Of a DNA stretch of 45,312 nucleotides, positions 13,454 to 21,519 are shown in pieces. Made by a program: the position numbers and the translations under genes. Each line of letters opens with the position of its first letter. Position 1 is the first letter of the stretch. The DNA is from Hyphomonadaceae bacterium (lineage in GTDB: Bacteria; Pseudomonadota; Alphaproteobacteria; Caulobacterales; Aquidulcibacteraceae), in the NCBI GenBank assembly GCA_016791365.1, contig JAEUMT010000051.1, positions 1 to 45,312 of the forward strand, given 5' to 3'. The notes under the pieces are model-generated. The model did not search any database, was not told the DNA's origin, and saw only the letters and a program-made list of their open reading frames with translations.

Positions 13454-15673
13454 ATGCCGTTCGACGCCGATATCTCAGCCGAAATCTGGAACGCGAAATA
13501 TCGCTTCCGCTCTGACGGAGAGAGCGGCGATGGCAACGTGGAAGCAACTTGGGCGCGCGTCGCCGCCGCCATCGCCGAAGCGGAGCCGGCCCGCGCGCGG
13601 CGTCAGTGGCGGACGCAATTCGAGGCAGCGCTCAGCGACTTCAAGTTCCTTCCGGCCGGCCGCATCATCGCGGGCGCCGGCACCGGACGCGCTGTCACGC
13701 TGTTCAACTGCTTTGTGATGGGCACGATCCCGGACAATCTCAACGGCATCTTCGAACACCTGCGGGAAGCCGCGCTCACGATGCAGCAGGGCGGCGGCGT
13801 CGGCATGGATTTTTCGACCATCCGCCCCGCTGGCGCGCCGGTGCGCGGCGTCGGCGCCCAAGCCTCCGGCCCGCTCTCCTTCATGGATGCGTGGGACGCC
13901 ATGTGCCGGACGGTCATGTCGGCGGGTCAACGCCGCGGAGCGATGATGGGCTGCCTTCGCATCGACCACCCGGACATTGAATCCTTCATCGACGTCAAGC
14001 GCGACCCCGCGCGGCTCCGGAACTTCAACGTCTCGGTTCTGGTCACCGACAGCTTCATGGCCGCGCTCGCGGCGGACCAGGACTGGGCTCTCCAATTCGA
14101 TGGCCGCATCTACCGCACGGTTCGCGCGCGCGACCTGTGGGCCCGCCTCATGCGCGCGACCTACGACGTCGCCGAACCTGGCGTGATCTTCGTCGATCGG
14201 GTCAATGCGGAAAACAATCTCGCCTATTGCGAAACAGTATCCGCGACCAACCCGTGCGGCGAGCAACCGCTGCCGCCCTATGGCGCTTGCCTGCTTGGTT
14301 CGATCAATCTGTCGCGCCTCGTAAGAAAGCCCTTCGAGCACGACGCCGGCATTGATCCCGATGAACTCGAGCAGCTTACCGCCACCGCGGTTCGTCTCCT
14401 GGACAACGTCATCGACGTCTCACGATATCCGCTGCGCGAGCAGGAAGAGGAAGCCAAATCGAAACGCCGCATCGGCCTGGGTGTAACGGGGCTGGCTGAC
14501 GCTCTCATCTTCTGCAACGCCCGCTATGGCGGCGCCGATGGGATCGCGCTTACAGAACGCTGGCTGAGTTCAATCCGCACCGCCGCCTATCGCGCTTCGG
14601 CCAGACTTGCGGCCGAGAAAGGCGCCTTCCCGGCCTACGATCCCGCCATTTTGGAGCGACCGACACTTGCTTCGCTCGACCAGGAAACCCGTTCGCTCAT
14701 CGCCGAACACGGCCTGCGCAATGGCTGCCTGACCACAATCGCGCCCACCGGAACCATTTCCCTGCTCGCCGGCAACACATCCTCGGGCATTGAGCCGGTG
14801 TTTGCGTTCTCCTATCAGCGACGCGTCCGCCAGCAGGACAATACGTTCATCGAAGAACCGGTTGAAGATTACGCTTTGACGCTGTGGCGGCGCCTGAAGG
14901 GGGATGCGCCGCCGCCCGAACATAGCTTCGTCAGCGCCCAGACGTTAACGCCCGCCGACCACTTGGCGATGCAAGCGACGGCCCAGCGTTTCATCGACAG
15001 CTCGATCTCAAAGACCGTCAATTGCCCGGAGGACATCCCATTCGAGGAATTCTCCGACATTTACGCACGCGCCTTCGATCTTGGCTGCAAAGGCTGCACA
15101 ACCTACCGGCCAAATGCAGTCACCGGATCGATCCTGTCGGTGCAAAAGCCGGAGGAGAACGCCGCCGCCGCAACGATCGCACCGGCGCTTACGGCGCGGC
15201 CGGAGACTTTGATCGGCTCGACCTACAAGATCAAATGGCCCGAAAGCGAGCATGCGCTCTATGTCACCATCAACGACATCGAGGAGAACGGCGCGCGCCG
15301 TCCGTTCGAGATTTTCGTCAACTCCAAGAACATGGAGCACTATGCATGGACCCTGGCGTTGACGCGCATGATCTCCGCCGTATTCCGCCGCGGCGGCGAT
15401 GTGTCGTTCGTCGCTGAAGAACTCCGGGCCGTGTTCGATCCGCGCGGAGGATCATGGCTGAACGGGCGCTATGTGCCCTCGCTGCTCGCTGCGATAGGCG
15501 ACGTCATTCAACGCCATTTGGACAGCAATGTCGTCTCGGCGCCCGCGGTCGTCGCCGCGCCACCATCACCACAGGCACGTCCGCGCTTCTGCCCAAAATG
15601 CAGCGCCGGCGCCCTTATCCGCACCGAGGGCTGCGACAAGTGTCTGGAGTGCGGCTACTCGAAGTGCTCTTGA
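13454..15673 (+). CDS. nrdJ: Adenosylcobalamin-dependent (class II) ribonucleotide reductase
   Basis: Reduces ribonucleotides to deoxyribonucleotides with a radical generated from coenzyme B12, so it works with or without oxygen. The 739-residue protein has the RNR fold with FNCF (C86), the glycine-rich MQQGGGVGMDFS, NPCGEQPLPPYGAC with the radical cysteine C268, and PTGTISLLAG. The C-terminal tail carries a CPKC...CDKCLECGYSKC cysteine cluster typical of the B12-dependent subgroup. The ATG at 13454 has GGAG about 10 nt upstream. An exact FNR box lies upstream. It is convergent with the hemerythrin gene, 4 nt apart. This fits DNA synthesis during anaerobic growth. Confidence 0.93.
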   Translation: MPFDADISAEIWNAKYRFRSDGESGDGNVEATWARVAAAIAEAEPARARRQWRTQFEAALSDFKFLPAGRIIAGAGTGRAVTLFNCFVMGTIPDNLNGIFEHLREAALTMQQGGGVGMDFSTIRPAGAPVRGVGAQASGPLSFMDAWDAMCRTVMSAGQRRGAMMGCLRIDHPDIESFIDVKRDPARLRNFNVSVLVTDSFMAALAADQDWALQFDGRIYRTVRARDLWARLMRATYDVAEPGVIFVDRVNAENNLAYCETVSATNPCGEQPLPPYGACLLGSINLSRLVRKPFEHDAGIDPDELEQLTATAVRLLDNVIDVSRYPLREQEEEAKSKRRIGLGVTGLADALIFCNARYGGADGIALTERWLSSIRTAAYRASARLAAEKGAFPAYDPAILERPTLASLDQETRSLIAEHGLRNGCLTTIAPTGTISLLAGNTSSGIEPVFAFSYQRRVRQQDNTFIEEPVEDYALTLWRRLKGDAPPPEHSFVSAQTLTPADHLAMQATAQRFIDSSISKTVNCPEDIPFEEFSDIYARAFDLGCKGCTTYRPNAVTGSILSVQKPEENAAAATIAPALTARPETLIGSTYKIKWPESEHALYVTINDIEENGARRPFEIFVNSKNMEHYAWTLALTRMISAVFRRGGDVSFVAEELRAVFDPRGGSWLNGRYVPSLLAAIGDVIQRHLDSNVVSAPAVVAAPPSPQARPRFCPKCSAGALIRTEGCDKCLECGYSKCS

Positions 15674-15677
15674 CGAT

Positions 15678-16226
15678 TTACTTGCCCGTCGTCGCCACGC
15701 GGCGACGGCGGGCCATGAATCGGCGGCCGAGCAGTTCGATGTCCGCGGTGTCGAGCCGTCGACGCGCGAGCGGGATGATCACCGCGTTCTCAAGCGCCAG
15801 GTGACGCCTCTCGTGGTGCGCGAAAGCCCTCAGGACCTCGGCCCCGCCTTCAATCGCTTGCGGCGGCCGGCGCAGCATCAGACAAGCATTGAGCACGTCG
15901 CGTGCGCGCTCGGAGAGGGTCTTGTCTTCGGCATGCTCGCGCCCAAGGCGCTCGATGATTTCATCGACTTCGTCTTCCGGCAGGCAGCGCCGGCGCAGCA
16001 ACGGGAAGACATCCTCCTCCTCATCGATGACATGCAGCGTAAGATCAAAGCGGATAAAGTCGACAAGCGCCGTGATCGCCAACCCGTCGAAATCACGCGC
16101 GTCGGCGAGGTCTTCCAGCGCCCTGCACATGCGGCGATGGTTGAGGTGTTCGGCCAATAGAAATTCGATTGCATCGCTGGGCGATACTGGGCGTACGCCC
16201 GGGTCGCGCAAATCACTGGAAGCCAT
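15678..16226 (-). CDS. Hemerythrin-like HHE domain protein
   Basis: A 182-residue four-helix protein with di-iron hemerythrin-type ligands: a histidine in EHLNHRRM, H and E in LHVIDEEEDVFPLL, H in REHAEDK, and H plus E in FAHHERRHLALENAVIIPL. Proteins of this type bind O2 or NO or protect or repair Fe-S clusters, and they recur near nitrate and NO metabolism genes. The ATG at 16226 overlaps the preceding gene by 14 nt. It is last in the nar transcription unit, which suggests a role in coping with NO made from nitrite (inference). Confidence 0.82.
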   Translation of the reverse strand: MASSDLRDPGVRPVSPSDAIEFLLAEHLNHRRMCRALEDLADARDFDGLAITALVDFIRFDLTLHVIDEEEDVFPLLRRRCLPEDEVDEIIERLGREHAEDKTLSERARDVLNACLMLRRPPQAIEGGAEVLRAFAHHERRHLALENAVIIPLARRRLDTADIELLGRRFMARRRRVATTGK

Positions 16227-16521
16227 GCGACGCCTCTTCCAATCTTAGACGAAATGCGATCATGCGCGCCGCACAGGCGGCGCCGGGATCGTCCGCATCG
16301 CGCGCCGCCGACAGCAGGCCCGCCCAGGCGTCTTCATCGGCCTCGGCGACGAAGTCGCAAACCGCGATCCGCAGAAAGAGAGCTTCGCTTTCTCCGCGCC
16401 GCCCGGCCTCCAACGCCAATTGCTCCGCGGCGGCGGGGTCGTTGGCCCTAAGCCATATCTTCAGCTCGCCGCTCGATCTATTGCCGAGCGCGATGAGGTC
16501 GCCAAGCATGAGATCGCTCAT
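16213..16521 (-). CDS. Hypothetical helical protein in nar operon
   Basis: A 102-residue, Ala/Leu/Glu-rich, probably all-helical protein, without signal or membrane segment. The ATG at 16521 overlaps the PpiC stop (ATGA), and its end overlaps the hemerythrin start, so it is translationally coupled on both sides. The helix pairs (LKIWLRANDPAAAEQLALEA, EDAWAGLLSAARDADDPGAA) resemble HEAT/TPR-like hairpins. No family is recognised; the tight embedding argues it is real. Confidence 0.6.
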   Translation of the reverse strand: MSDLMLGDLIALGNRSSGELKIWLRANDPAAAEQLALEAGRRGESEALFLRIAVCDFVAEADEDAWAGLLSAARDADDPGAACAARMIAFRLRLEEASHGFQ

Positions 16522-17402
16522 CGGCCCGCTCCGCCGGCCATCAGCGAAAGTCCCTCGATGGACGCCGCTGCTGCGAGTTTCTCGACGTAGCGCGCCGAAG
16601 CCGCGATCGCCGACCGCTCGCGAAGAGACGCGGCAATCGCGGCCGCGACCGTTTGAAAAGGCAAAACCCTGCTCGGCGCGTGCCGATCCAGCCGCACCAC
16701 GTGCCAGCCGTGACGCGTTCTGATGGGCGCGCCCGCCACTGCGCCCGGCTCCAAGCCGAGCAAGGGCCGCTCGAACTCCGCCGCTAGATCACCGCGTGTC
16801 AGTTGACCAAGCGCACCTCCTTCGGCGGCGGTCGGGCACGCTGAGTATGCGCGGGCAAGCTCGGCGAAATCGGCGCCAAGGCGAAGCTTCTCGATCAATT
16901 CCAGCGCCCGCTGATGCGCGCTCACCCAGGCCGACGCGCCCGGACGCTCCGCTTCGAGCAGAATATGGGAGGCCTCATATATTTCCGGTGCCGAGAACCG
17001 TGCGCTTGAGGCCTCATACACGCGACGGCATTCAGCTTCGCTTGGCTCTTCTCCTGGCGCTTCGAGAGCAAGAAGCTGGCGGATCAGCGCCTCGTCCGGC
17101 GTTTCCTCGCGCCCGTGTCCATCAGCGAGCGGCTGCGGCTTAAGGCCCAGTTCATGCGCGCGCCGGAGCAGCAGATGCCGAACCACCAGCGCGCGCGCCG
17201 CCGCGGCGCGCGCCTCGGCGCCCGAACCGGCCGCATGATTTTGTGCCTCAGCGGCGATAGCGCTTTCGGCGATAGCGACGCCGTCAACATAGATTGGCGG
17301 AGCGCCGCGGTCGCGTCGCGCCGCGGGAACAGGTCCATGCCCGCAACCGGCGAACGTTTCTTCCGAGGCTTCCTCAACCGTGCGGATAAGCGTGTGCTTC
17401 AT
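16518..17402 (-). CDS. PpiC/parvulin-type peptidyl-prolyl isomerase (nar-associated)
   Basis: A 294-residue protein. The N-terminal half is helical (SurA/NifM-like). A parvulin domain follows at roughly residues 165-270: the A-S-H-I-L-L strand, DFAELARAYSACPTA, GGALGQLTRGDL, and G-x-P-I-R-T-R-H-G-W-H-V-V-R-L-D. It catalyses cis-trans proline isomerisation and here probably assists folding or maturation of nitrate reductase. A PpiC gene directly after narI is also known in Pseudomonas aeruginosa. No signal peptide is visible, so it is probably cytoplasmic. The ATG at 17402 overlaps the narI stop (ATGA). Confidence 0.85.
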   Translation of the reverse strand: MKHTLIRTVEEASEETFAGCGHGPVPAARRDRGAPPIYVDGVAIAESAIAAEAQNHAAGSGAEARAAAARALVVRHLLLRRAHELGLKPQPLADGHGREETPDEALIRQLLALEAPGEEPSEAECRRVYEASSARFSAPEIYEASHILLEAERPGASAWVSAHQRALELIEKLRLGADFAELARAYSACPTAAEGGALGQLTRGDLAAEFERPLLGLEPGAVAGAPIRTRHGWHVVRLDRHAPSRVLPFQTVAAAIAASLRERSAIAASARYVEKLAAAASIEGLSLMAGGAGR

Positions 17403-18103
17403 TTGGCGCTCCGTGCCGCCAGGCGCCGCGAACGCACAATCTGCCAGCCGCGACGGTTCAGGTACCACACAGGCGCAGACAACATGTGCACGAGCCGCGT
17501 GAACGGAAAGACGAGCAGGATCGTGAGACCGAGCGTCAGGTGCGCTTTGAAAATCCAATGCGCATCGGCGACGTATGTGGCCGCCCCGGGCTGGAAGTTG
17601 AAGATGCTCTGCGCCCATTGCATGAACTTGACCATTTCCTCGCCGTCACGATGGCCGAGCGAGATCGGAATAGTCGCGATACCAAGGCAAAGCTGCAGCA
17701 TCAGAAGAACGAGGATCGCAGTGTCGCCGAAGCTCGACGTGGCGCGGATACGCGGATCGAACAAGCGGCGATGCAACAGCAACGCGCCGCCAACGAGACA
17801 CATGGAGCCAGCGATGCCGCCCGCGACGATCGCGAGCATCTGTTTGGCGCCATGGGAGACATGGACGCGCTCCCAGAAATCGATTGGTGTCAGAAGTCCA
17901 ACCAAGTGACCCGCGAAGATCAGAAGAATGCCGACGTGAAACAGGATCGAACCAAGCACCAATTGCTTGCGCCGCAGCAATTGCGACGAGCCGGTGCGCC
18001 AGGTGTATTGCTCACGGTCGAAGCGAAGCACCGACCCCAACACCAATACCACTAGGGCGATGTAAGGGTAAAAACCGAACAACAGTTCATTAAACCAGTT
18101 CAT
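17399..18103 (-). CDS. narI: Respiratory nitrate reductase, gamma subunit (cytochrome b)
   Basis: The membrane anchor and quinol dehydrogenase of NarGHI. It oxidises quinol and passes electrons through two hemes b to NarH. The 234-residue protein has five membrane segments. The four heme-ligating histidines fall at H56, H66, H188 and H206, the same spacing as the Escherichia coli ligands (56, 66, 187, 205). Unusually, narI does not follow narJ directly; a porin gene (18113-19324) lies between them, 9 nt upstream of the narI start. Confidence 0.95.
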   Translation of the reverse strand: MNWFNELLFGFYPYIALVVLVLGSVLRFDREQYTWRTGSSQLLRRKQLVLGSILFHVGILLIFAGHLVGLLTPIDFWERVHVSHGAKQMLAIVAGGIAGSMCLVGGALLLHRRLFDPRIRATSSFGDTAILVLLMLQLCLGIATIPISLGHRDGEEMVKFMQWAQSIFNFQPGAATYVADAHWIFKAHLTLGLTILLVFPFTRLVHMLSAPVWYLNRRGWQIVRSRRLAARSAK

Positions 18104-18112
18104 CGCACGCCC

Positions 18113-19324
18113 TCAGTAGCGGTATTCGAGTGCAAACCAGAGCTTGGTACGATCGGCGAAGCGTGGATCCTCGCCTTCGAACGAAGCGGCCTTCGCCTCG
18201 ACTGACACATGCTCGGTCAGCGCAAAGCGCACGGAGGCGTCGACTTCGGAGCCAAAATCGAGACCGCCGGAATCATCGGTGAAGTCGTGGGCCCGCACCG
18301 TGAACGTCACGGGCTGGCCGCCGCGCCACGGCTGGGTCTGATACGAAACGCTCGCATTCAGATCGCGGACGCCATCAACTGGCGTCGTCAGGAATACATC
18401 CGCCCATCCCTGAAACGCGTGAAGAGTAGCCAGCGGCGTTGTAAAGCCGCGAACATCATTTCCCTCCAGCCGCTCCCCGGCGACGGCGACTGTCCAATGG
18501 TCGCGCCGGACCGAAAGCTCCGCGTGCTGGTAGCCCAGATCGAAGTTGGCGGCGTTCGATCCGTAGTCGCTTTGCGCCGCCGCTTCGAGCGTCAGGCGCG
18601 GCCGCCAGGCGCCGAGCGTCCATTCATTCGACCAACGCACGCCGTATGTCTGATTTGACTGCGCCGGCGCGTCCGAGTCGAAGTCGAGCCAAAGGCCGTA
18701 GATGTTTGCACGGCCGATCGGCAGGTCCACGTCCGCCTGCAGCACGTGGGAATCGCTGTTCCACTCGCCCTGAGGGCTGTCGTCGCCGAAAATGCGCCGG
18801 ACGTTGTCGATATAGGCGTAGGTGAACGCCGCGTGCTCGAAGGGCCGCGTCTCAAGCCGGAGCGCGTCAAAGGTTTGTTCGTTTTGACGGAAGCCGACGT
18901 TGCCGATGAAACGTGCATTGTTCAGGACGATACGTTGGCGTCCAAGCACCGCACGGCGCCCCTGGGCGCCAGACCAGGACACTTGCAGCCGGTTGAGTTC
19001 AAACGCCTCAGGGTCCGGCACAATGGCGTACTGGGTGTCGCCGTTCACGGTGTCATTGAAGTCGCCGCTCACCTGCGCGACGCCTTCGATTTCTCCAAGG
19101 AAACGGAAGCCGCGCCAGGCCGGCGTCTCGTAGCCAAGGCGGGTGCGCAACGTCAGCGCATCGGCGTCCTCCAACCCATCTTGCGAAACGCTCTCATAGC
19201 GTAAGCGCGCGTCGACGATCACGTCTCCGCTGTTCTGGGCTGTTTGAGCGTACGCATCCGTCGCCATCAGAGCGGCGAACGCGCTCAATGCAATCGTCGT
19301 CATTCTCAGCGCAATGAGACTCAC
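18113..19324 (-). CDS. Outer-membrane porin-like beta-barrel protein inside nar operon
   Basis: A 403-residue protein with a signal peptide (TTIALSAFAALMATDAYAQT, cleavage after AYA). About 16 amphipathic strands follow, with alternating aromatic residues, ending in the C-terminal ...LWFALEYRY typical of barrels inserted by BamA. It resembles the alginate-export/AlgE-like porin superfamily, which includes general anion or substrate channels. Start GTG at 19324 overlaps the narJ stop (GTGA). It sits between narJ and narI, which is not the standard order. A plausible role is nitrate/nitrite passage across the outer membrane (inference from context). Confidence 0.8.
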   Translation of the reverse strand: MSLIALRMTTIALSAFAALMATDAYAQTAQNSGDVIVDARLRYESVSQDGLEDADALTLRTRLGYETPAWRGFRFLGEIEGVAQVSGDFNDTVNGDTQYAIVPDPEAFELNRLQVSWSGAQGRRAVLGRQRIVLNNARFIGNVGFRQNEQTFDALRLETRPFEHAAFTYAYIDNVRRIFGDDSPQGEWNSDSHVLQADVDLPIGRANIYGLWLDFDSDAPAQSNQTYGVRWSNEWTLGAWRPRLTLEAAAQSDYGSNAANFDLGYQHAELSVRRDHWTVAVAGERLEGNDVRGFTTPLATLHAFQGWADVFLTTPVDGVRDLNASVSYQTQPWRGGQPVTFTVRAHDFTDDSGGLDFGSEVDASVRFALTEHVSVEAKAASFEGEDPRFADRTKLWFALEYRY

Positions 19325-19995
19325 GCGGCACTCTCCTTCATGCGCGACAACAATGCCGCTTTGGGGCAATCCACCTTGTCGGGACCGAATGTGACCTGCT
19401 CTTCCGCCCAGGCGCGATCCAGCGCCTCGAGATCGTTTGGATTATCTTCGGGCTCTTGAAGCAGAGCCTTTAGCGCTTCGGGATTGCGATCGCTTTCGAC
19501 GAGCGCGACCAGCGCCTCAAACACGGCTGCATAGATAGAGTCTTTCTTCTTCAACCGTTCGCCCAGCGCTTCGATGACGTGCGCGGCCTGTCCCAGAAGA
19601 GCAGCGGCTTCATCGGCGGGACGCAAGGACAAGAATTCAAGAAACACCGGCAGATGGTCCGGAAGCTCTTTCGCCGTGAGTTCGAGCCCATGCGAGGAAT
19701 ACAGCTTCAAGAGCTCGACCATGGCCTGACCACGGTCGCGGCTCTCGCCATGCACGTGCTCATAAAGCTGCAGCGACAGCGAACGGCTTCGATCGAAAAG
19801 ATCAACGTAGCGCGCCTGCACGTCATAGAGATCGGCTTGCCCCAACTCCCGCGCCAATGGCGCGAGGCCACGCACCAGCGCCGGCGGGACGATGCCCTCG
19901 GCGGCGAGCACTTGCATTGCCGATGGCATCAACGCCGCTGTCTCCGCGGTCGGATAGCTCAGGAAGAGTGCGAGCGCACGGTAAGTTCTCGCCAT
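19321..19995 (-). CDS. narJ: Nitrate reductase molybdenum cofactor assembly chaperone
   Basis: A 224-residue cytoplasmic TorD/NarJ-family chaperone that binds apo-NarG and helps insert Mo-bis-MGD and the FS0 cluster before NarI docking. The family pattern is visible: YRALALFLSYPT at the start, the LYDVQARYVDLFDRSRSLSLQLYEHVHGESRDRGQAM core with E-H-V-H-G-x-S-R-D-R-G, and D-H-L-P-V-F-L-E-F-L. The ATG at 19995 follows narH by 2 nt. The stop overlaps the porin start. Confidence 0.95.
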   Translation of the reverse strand: MARTYRALALFLSYPTAETAALMPSAMQVLAAEGIVPPALVRGLAPLARELGQADLYDVQARYVDLFDRSRSLSLQLYEHVHGESRDRGQAMVELLKLYSSHGLELTAKELPDHLPVFLEFLSLRPADEAAALLGQAAHVIEALGERLKKKDSIYAAVFEALVALVESDRNPEALKALLQEPEDNPNDLEALDRAWAEEQVTFGPDKVDCPKAALLSRMKESAA

Positions 19996-19997
19996 CG

Positions 19998-21518
19998 TCA
20001 GGCCTCCGTCGGATTTTTGGGCGCGCGCTTCTTTGGCGAACCGAAGAGGCCAAGCTCGGTGCGCCCGCCGGAAGCCTCGTTGCCGAAGCTGAAACCGCAG
20101 GCGCCGCGGAGTTCATAAGCATCCTCCGCGCCCTCGCGATGCGATGTCGGAATGACAAAGCGATCTTCGTAATTGGCGATCGCCATGACGTGGTACATCT
20201 CCTCAATCGCGGCGGGTGTGAGGTCGACGCGGGCGGCGATGGCGCCGTCGATCACGCCGTCCACCGTCTTGGCCCGCATATAGCCGCGCATCGCCAGCAT
20301 GCGCTCCAAGGCCGACACGATCGGCGCTTCCTCGCCAGCCGTCAGCATGTTCGCGAGATACTGCACCGGAATGCGCAGACTCTTCACGTCCGGCATCACG
20401 CCGTCATGCTCGATGGCGCCAAGCGACGCCGCCGATTGGATCGGCGAAAGCGGCGGCACGTACCAGACCATCGGCAGCGTCCGATACTCAGGGTGCAGCG
20501 GGAACGCGACGCGCCAGTCGATCGCCATCTTGTAGATGGGACTGCGGCGGGCCGCCTCGAGCCATGCTTCGGAGACGCCGTCCGCGCGCGCTTGGGAGAT
20601 CACGGCCGGGTCATTTGGATCGAGGAAGATTTCCAACTGCTTCTCGTACAGATCCTTCTCATCGGCGCTCGCGGCCTCTTCGATACGATCCGCGTCATAG
20701 AGGATAACGCCCAAATAGCGGATGCGGCCGACGCAGGTCTCCGAGCAAACGGTCGGTTGGCCCGACTCGATGCGCGGATAGCAGAAGGTGCACTTCTCGG
20801 ATTTGCCGCTCGACCAGTTGTAGTAGATTTTCTTGTACGGGCAGGCCGAGACGCACATGCGCCAGCCCCGGCACTTGTCCTGATCGATAAGGACGATGCC
20901 GTCCTCTTCGCGCTTGTAGATGGCGCCGGAAGGGCACGCCGCGACGCAGGCCGGATTGAGGCAGTGCTCGCACAGCCGCGGCAGGTACATCATGAAGGTG
21001 TTTTCGAACTGGCCGTAGATTTCCTTCTGTACGTTCTCGAAATTCGCGTCCTTCGAGCGCTTTGCGAACTCGCCGCCGAGAATCTCCTCCCAGTTCGGGC
21101 CCCATTCGATCTTTTCCATGCGCTGGCCGGTGATCTTCGATCGCGGGCGCGCAGTGGGGAAAGCCTGCATCTCCGGCGCGTTCTGCAGGTGTGCGTAATC
21201 AAAATCGAACGGCTCGTAATAGTCGTCGATCTCAGGCAGATCAGGGTTCGCGAATATCTTCGCGAGGATGCGCCATTTCGGACCCATGCGCGGCTCAAGC
21301 TTGCCGCTCTTTGTGCGCACCCAGCCGCCATTCCAGCGCTTCTGGTTCTCCCATTCACGCGGATAGCCGACGCCTGGCTTCGATTCCACATTGTTGAACC
21401 AGGCGTATTCAACGCCCTCGCGATTGGTCCAAACGTTTTTGCAGGTGACCGAGCAGGTGTGACAGCCGATGCATTTGTCGAGGTTCAGCACCATGCCGAT
21501 CTGAGCGCGGACTTTCAT
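19998..21518 (-). CDS. narH: Respiratory nitrate reductase, beta subunit
   Basis: The electron-transfer subunit with four Fe-S clusters between NarI hemes and NarG. The 506-residue protein has the cysteine groups CIGCHTCSVTCKN, CEHCLNPACVAACP, CRGWRMCVSACP (a Trp replaces a Cys, as in the 3Fe-4S cluster of the E. coli protein) and CTFCYPR...CSETCVGR. The start ATG at 21518 gives the family N-terminus KVRAQIGMVLNLDKC; the frame is open slightly further upstream. It follows the narG stop by 1 nt. Confidence 0.97.
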   Translation of the reverse strand: MKVRAQIGMVLNLDKCIGCHTCSVTCKNVWTNREGVEYAWFNNVESKPGVGYPREWENQKRWNGGWVRTKSGKLEPRMGPKWRILAKIFANPDLPEIDDYYEPFDFDYAHLQNAPEMQAFPTARPRSKITGQRMEKIEWGPNWEEILGGEFAKRSKDANFENVQKEIYGQFENTFMMYLPRLCEHCLNPACVAACPSGAIYKREEDGIVLIDQDKCRGWRMCVSACPYKKIYYNWSSGKSEKCTFCYPRIESGQPTVCSETCVGRIRYLGVILYDADRIEEAASADEKDLYEKQLEIFLDPNDPAVISQARADGVSEAWLEAARRSPIYKMAIDWRVAFPLHPEYRTLPMVWYVPPLSPIQSAASLGAIEHDGVMPDVKSLRIPVQYLANMLTAGEEAPIVSALERMLAMRGYMRAKTVDGVIDGAIAARVDLTPAAIEEMYHVMAIANYEDRFVIPTSHREGAEDAYELRGACGFSFGNEASGGRTELGLFGSPKKRAPKNPTEA

Positions 21519-21519
21519 C

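Noticed and set aside
17115-17909. Plus-strand frame opposite ppiC/narI
   Set aside because: Arg/Ser-rich translation without domains; NarI heme histidines are intact on the minus strand.
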